The notes below the pieces were generated by a model that did no database searches, was not told the origin of the DNA, and worked only from the letters and a program-made list of their open reading frames with translations. A stretch of DNA of 64,000 nucleotides, taken from contig NZ_BAABJI010000002.1 in NCBI RefSeq assembly GCF_039543225.1, positions 434,001-498,000 of the forward strand, given 5' to 3'. Made by a program: the position numbers and the translations under genes. Within the stretch, counting starts at the first letter, position 1. The number at the start of each line of letters is the position of its first letter. Of the stretch, positions 60,407-64,000 are shown one piece after another. Source of the DNA: Mucilaginibacter defluvii (GTDB taxonomy: Bacteria; Bacteroidota; Bacteroidia; Sphingobacteriales; Sphingobacteriaceae).

Positions 60407-62407
60407 ATGTTAAACAAAAATATTTTTGCATTAAATGCGATAGCGTTTTTCATATTGGGCTTTAGCCAGAATACCCTCGCGCAATCCGACAGTGTCAAAA
60501 ACTTACAGGAAGTACACATTCAAGGTATTACATCAGGTGTTTTAAAGTCGGCTACTCCTGTTCAGGCTATTACATCTGCTGATTTTTCCAGATATAGCGC
60601 TTTTAGCGTAGCCGATGCAGTTCGCAATTTTTCTGGAGTTGCCGTGCGCGATTATGGCGGAATAGGCGGATTAAAAACAGTTTCGGTACGCAGTATGGGT
60701 GCCGGTTACACCAGCGTTTTGTACGATGGTATACCGATAAACGATGCGCAAACCGGGCAGGTAGATCTTGGGCGCTTTAATTTATTGAATTTACAGGAGA
60801 TTATTTTATATACCGGCCAGCCGATTAACCTAAGCTTGCCAGCTCGTTCGTATGCGAATTCGGCGGTGCTTTCGCTCATTACAAAGCAGCCTCAATTAAG
60901 TGTTGAAAAACCTTACGGCATTACTGCCGGTGTGCGTGCCGGAAGCTTTAGTTTAATCAATCCTTATGTACAGTGGCAGCAGCGATTGAGTAATAATTGG
61001 TCGGCTGTACTAAACGCCTCAACACAAAAAGCTAACGGCAATTACAAATTTAAAGATAACTTTGGTGGCAGAGACACCATCGGCAGGCGTGTAAATAGCG
61101 ACGTATCTACCCAGCAAATTGACTGGGGAGTTTACTACAGCAAAGACGACAGTACGACGTTCAGGCTTCAGTTTAATTACATCAGCTCTGACCGTGGTTT
61201 GCCCGGTCCGGTCATACTTAATGCTGTATATCAAGATCAGCACCTGCTTAACCAGGACGCTTTTGTGCAGGCTGTTTATGACCGTATTTGGCAGAGTTCA
61301 TTGCATCTGTTATTAACCGCCAAGGCATCGCACAATTACCAGCATTATACCGATGCTTCATTTTTGAATAATAATGGCGGCGCTAATGAACATTATACAC
61401 AGCGCGAGCTTTACCAATCCGCCACTTTAAGCTATAAACCCTTTAATAACTGGGAAATATCCTACGGTACCGATGCGTCGTTTACAGATATGGATATTGA
61501 TGTTTACAGGTACGCGTTTCCAAAGCGATTGTCGTTATACAATGTGTTGGCGAGTAACTTAAAAACAGGCCGCTTCGGGTTTCAGGCAAGTTTACTCAGC
61601 ATGTATATCAATGATGATGCGGAGACAAACACCGCAGCAAAATCAAAATCGGCATTAAGTCCAACGCTTGTGGCAAGCTTTGAGGCGATAAAGAACGGCG
61701 AATTACTGTTTCGGGCATTTTATAAAGATGTTTATCGTTACCCTAACCTGTCCGAGCAATATTACTACGCCGTACAGCCACGTAATCTTCAACCGGAACA
61801 ATCACGCCAATTTAATGCCGGTGCGGTCTACACCAAAAATTTCGACAGTTTTACAGAATATTTTTTGGCAAGCGTTGATGGTTATTATTATAAGGTAACC
61901 AATAAAATTTTCTCCTTTCCGGGGCGGTCGGCAGAGATTTTAAGCGTGCGCAACATTGGTAAGGTAGATATCCGAGGGCTGGATTTAAACCTAAAAACAC
62001 GTTTTAAACCGGTTAATGGTTATGCGGGTTTACTTAGCCTGGCTTATACCTATCAACGGGCAATTGATATCAGTAACCCGGGCGATAGTTTTTATAAAGA
62101 TCAGATACCATACACGCCAAAACATACGCTTGCTTTAAATGCAGGCGTTAGGCACAACGGCGTCGGCTTATTTTATAATCACATTTTTTCATCGTCGCGA
62201 TATTATCTGAGCAATAACCGGCCGGAATATTATGTTCCTGCATATCATGTAAGCGATCTGTCGCTAACCTATAATTTCAAGCTGCTGAAAAAACAGTTTT
62301 ATACAGCGGTGGAGGTTAACAACGCGTTTAACAGTAATTACGTAATTGTGAAAGGATACCCCATGCCGCCGCGCTCACTACGCTTAACACTTCAATTAAC
62401 AATTTAA
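60407..62407 (+). CDS. btuB: TonB-dependent cobalamin receptor (BtuB-like)
   Basis: 666 residues. Signal peptide ending near TLAQS; plug domain with VQAITSADFSRYSAFSVADAVRNFSGVAVRDYGGIGGLKTVSVRSMGAGYTSVLYDGIPINDAQTG, then a 22-strand barrel ending SLRLTLQLTI. The direct B12 riboswitch upstream makes cobalamin (or a corrinoid) the likely substrate; sequence alone would only say TonB-dependent receptor. The following lipoprotein is 9 nt downstream. No CarboxypepD-like SusC extension is present. Confidence 0.92.
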   Translation: MLNKNIFALNAIAFFILGFSQNTLAQSDSVKNLQEVHIQGITSGVLKSATPVQAITSADFSRYSAFSVADAVRNFSGVAVRDYGGIGGLKTVSVRSMGAGYTSVLYDGIPINDAQTGQVDLGRFNLLNLQEIILYTGQPINLSLPARSYANSAVLSLITKQPQLSVEKPYGITAGVRAGSFSLINPYVQWQQRLSNNWSAVLNASTQKANGNYKFKDNFGGRDTIGRRVNSDVSTQQIDWGVYYSKDDSTTFRLQFNYISSDRGLPGPVILNAVYQDQHLLNQDAFVQAVYDRIWQSSLHLLLTAKASHNYQHYTDASFLNNNGGANEHYTQRELYQSATLSYKPFNNWEISYGTDASFTDMDIDVYRYAFPKRLSLYNVLASNLKTGRFGFQASLLSMYINDDAETNTAAKSKSALSPTLVASFEAIKNGELLFRAFYKDVYRYPNLSEQYYYAVQPRNLQPEQSRQFNAGAVYTKNFDSFTEYFLASVDGYYYKVTNKIFSFPGRSAEILSVRNIGKVDIRGLDLNLKTRFKPVNGYAGLLSLAYTYQRAIDISNPGDSFYKDQIPYTPKHTLALNAGVRHNGVGLFYNHIFSSSRYYLSNNRPEYYVPAYHVSDLSLTYNFKLLKKQFYTAVEVNNAFNSNYVIVKGYPMPPRSLRLTLQLTI

Positions 62408-62416
62408 TACATCAAA

Positions 62417-63487
62417 ATGAGATCATTTAAACACAGCTACTTATTACTTTTATCTGCCCTTTCGTTATTAGCTACTTCATGTAGTAAGGATGACGACCCG
62501 ATAGTTGCCGAAGATAATTTAGGCACTGGCGTATTTATCGTTAATCAGGGAGCATTCAGCGCAAGCAATGCGTCATTAACTTTCTATAATACCACAACCA
62601 AAAAGGTTACTTTAGATGTATTTTCGGCTGCTAATGGCACCGGCTTGGGTTCTGTAGCGAATGATGCTGCAATTTATGGCTCAAAAATGTACATTACGGT
62701 GAACGTTTCGAGTACCTTAGAGGTAGTCGACCCGCGCAATGGTAAGCTGATCAAACATATCGACATGAAAAATAACGGTGTTGCGCGCCAGCCCAGGTAT
62801 GTGGCTTTTTATAAAAATAAGGCCTATATCACATCGTATGATAATACGGTAGCCGTGATTGATACCGCGAGCCTCACTATCGAGAAGTTCATCACTGTTG
62901 GTCGTAACCCTGAACAAATGGCCATTGCGAACGGAAAACTCTATGTAGCTAACTCAGGCGGACTTACCTTCGGCAATCCGGATAACAGTGTATCAGTTAT
63001 TGACTTAAATACAAATACGGAAACAAAGAAGATCACTGTTCCGGCTAACCCGGTTAGTTTGGCTGCTGATGCAGGCGGCGACGTATACGTGATTTCAGCA
63101 GGCGACTATGATAAGATACTGCCTGCACTTACCATTATCAATGGTACTAACGATGCGATAAAATCGAGCGAGACCACTGATATTGGTTATGGCAACACCA
63201 TCGCGATAGCCGGAAATTCTGCATACCTGATTTCGGGCGATGGTAAAGTAGTGGTATTTAACACAACTACCGACCAGGTAAGTAACGCCAATTTCATAAC
63301 CGGCAACTTTAAATTTGCTACACCATTTGCCATAGCGGTTAAAGAGAGTACCGGTGAAGTATTTGTTACGGATGCTAAAGGCTACACCGCTGATGGCAAA
63401 CTTTATATATTCAGCCGTGAAGGGGCAATTAAGGATAGCGCAGCTACAGGATTAATACCGGGTAAAGTTGTGTTTAAAAACAACTAA
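62417..63487 (+). CDS. Beta-propeller surface lipoprotein, BtuG-like candidate
   Basis: 356 residues. Lipoprotein signal SLLATSC at about residues 16-22, then a seven-bladed-type propeller made of YncE/DUF5074-like repeats: GSKMYITVNVSSTLEVVDPRNGKLIKHIDM, KNKAYITSYDNTVAVIDTASLTIEKFI, NGKLYVANSGGLTFGNPDNSVSVIDLNTNTETKKI. In Bacteroides the beta-propeller lipoprotein BtuG sits on BtuB and binds cobalamin very tightly. This gene has the same position (directly after the receptor, under a B12 riboswitch) and fold, so the analogy is strong, but the assignment is inference. A membrane-protein gene follows. Confidence 0.8.
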   Translation: MRSFKHSYLLLLSALSLLATSCSKDDDPIVAEDNLGTGVFIVNQGAFSASNASLTFYNTTTKKVTLDVFSAANGTGLGSVANDAAIYGSKMYITVNVSSTLEVVDPRNGKLIKHIDMKNNGVARQPRYVAFYKNKAYITSYDNTVAVIDTASLTIEKFITVGRNPEQMAIANGKLYVANSGGLTFGNPDNSVSVIDLNTNTETKKITVPANPVSLAADAGGDVYVISAGDYDKILPALTIINGTNDAIKSSETTDIGYGNTIAIAGNSAYLISGDGKVVVFNTTTDQVSNANFITGNFKFATPFAIAVKESTGEVFVTDAKGYTADGKLYIFSREGAIKDSAATGLIPGKVVFKNN

Positions 63488-63544
63488 ACGCTAAGTTTAC
63501 AAATTGCTTTTTAATCGTTAATTTCGCATATAAATATACAAGCA

Positions 63545-64000
63545 ATGTCGGCATATAATATGAACACCCGCAATACAGTACTCATACTCATGATAGTAGG
63601 CGCTATAGCCATGCGTTTTGTTACTTTTGAGTTTCAGCATTTAAGTAATTTTACCCCTGTTGGCGCGGTAGCTTTGTTTGCAGGTACTTATTTTACCGAT
63701 AAATGGAAGTCGTTTTTGGTGCCGCTTGTAGTATTATTCTTGAGCAACATCGGCATTAATTATCTGTATACAGGCCATATCACCTTATTTTCGTGGTTCG
63801 ATCTGGTAACCTATTCATGCTTTGCTTTAACGGTGCTGATCGGTACGTTGATAACAAGGGTTAATGTGCTTAATGTATTAGCGGGTTCGGTTGCTTCGGC
63901 AGTGTTGTTCTGGCTGATCACCGATTTGCCTTTTCTTTACGGCACCTATTACACGCACGACATGAGCGGTTATATCACTTCGCTTACCAATGCGCTGCCG
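63545..64000 (+). CDS. Multispanning membrane protein, DUF6580-like (partial, cut by window edge)
   Basis: 152 N-terminal residues, no stop before the window ends. Hydrophobic throughout, with about four to five helices: TVLILMIVGAIAMRF, FTPVGAVALFAGTYF, FLVPLVVLFLSNIGINY, CFALTVLIGTLI and GSVASAVLFWLITDLPFLYGTYY. The pattern 'NFTPVGAVALFAGTYFTDKW...PL..LFLSNIGINY' fits a small S-component-like family often placed in cobalamin-regulated loci. It follows the propeller lipoprotein by 57 nt and probably belongs to the same operon. Transport of cobalamin across the inner membrane is a guess. Confidence 0.7.
   Translation, partial: MSAYNMNTRNTVLILMIVGAIAMRFVTFEFQHLSNFTPVGAVALFAGTYFTDKWKSFLVPLVVLFLSNIGINYLYTGHITLFSWFDLVTYSCFALTVLIGTLITRVNVLNVLAGSVASAVLFWLITDLPFLYGTYYTHDMSGYITSLTNALP

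Noticed and set aside
60295..60519. Minus-strand frame over the start of the receptor gene
   Set aside because: It overlaps the riboswitch expression platform and the receptor signal peptide, which are well supported on the plus strand.

Overview
The window looks like a chromosomal segment of a Bacteroidota bacterium, most likely family Sphingobacteriaceae and close to Mucilaginibacter. Supporting signs are a SusC/SusD pair with an ECF sigma/FecR switch, TAnnTTTG-type promoter boxes, few Shine-Dalgarno sequences, the futalosine menaquinone enzymes MqnE and MqnA, and an assimilatory sulfate operon using an APS-type reductase. I saw no rRNA or tRNA genes, no CRISPR array, no prophage and no insertion sequence. 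It is mostly housekeeping DNA, and its richest layer is regulatory.

Layout. 1-4.8 kb: pdxH-nuoC-nuoD (minus), yqgE (plus), and purE/purK split by a four-helix-bundle (23S intervening-sequence-type) gene flanked by inverted short repeats. 5-8.6 kb: isocitrate dehydrogenase, a cystathionine gamma-synthase/lyase, and a TIGR02757 protein whose N-terminus reads through a palindromic repeat. 8.8-14.6 kb: small secreted or hypothetical genes, an SDR, ppnP, msrA, an MpaB-like oxygenase, DUF2809 and DUF1080. 14.9-17.6 kb: mutS. 17.6-22.9 kb: a methionine locus (metY-metX-hom, plus metB). 23.4-26.1 kb: mqnE, a histidine phosphatase and mqnA. 27-35 kb: the sulfate assimilation operon sir-cobA-met8/tauE-cysH-cysD-cysN with an Rrf2 regulator upstream. 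35-43.9 kb: MOSC, thioesterase, a PAS kinase, cysE-cysM, uxaC, a HAD enzyme and a UPF0173 hydrolase. 44-55 kb: a frameshifted MscS gene, GH26, ECF sigma, FecR, SusC, SusD and an EEP hydrolase. 55.2-58.4 kb: thrS-infC-rpmI-rplT. 58.5-60 kb: a LuxR-type regulator and an SRPBCC protein. 60.1-64 kb: a cobalamin riboswitch driving a BtuB-like receptor, a BtuG-like propeller lipoprotein and a membrane protein cut by the window edge.

Most interesting result. Both large sulfur operons carry a tiny unannotated leader ORF rich in sulfur amino-acid codons. Upstream of the sulfate operon (34404-34472, minus) a 22-codon ORF has three consecutive Cys codons. It is followed by an intrinsic terminator (34349-34382) and a competing antiterminator pairing that overlaps the leader stop codon. 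This is the architecture of a cysteine-sensing transcription attenuator. Upstream of metY (21416-21508, minus) a 30-codon ORF ends Tyr-Cys-Cys-Met-Cys-Met-Cys-Cys-Cys-stop and starts 12 nt after a SAM-I riboswitch. That promoter is in turn bracketed by two near-identical palindromic operator candidates. Sulfur metabolism here therefore seems to be sensed at up to three levels: a DNA-binding protein, SAM, and charged tRNA-Cys (perhaps also tRNA-Met).

The sulfur genes form a connected pathway. Sulfate is activated (CysDN), reduced (CysH, then Sir with siroheme made by CobA and Met8) and fixed into cysteine (CysE, CysM). Sulfur is passed to homocysteine (MetX, MetY, MetB), and a further gamma-family PLP enzyme may work in either transsulfuration direction. 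All functional statements come from reading translated sequence by eye; no database search was run.
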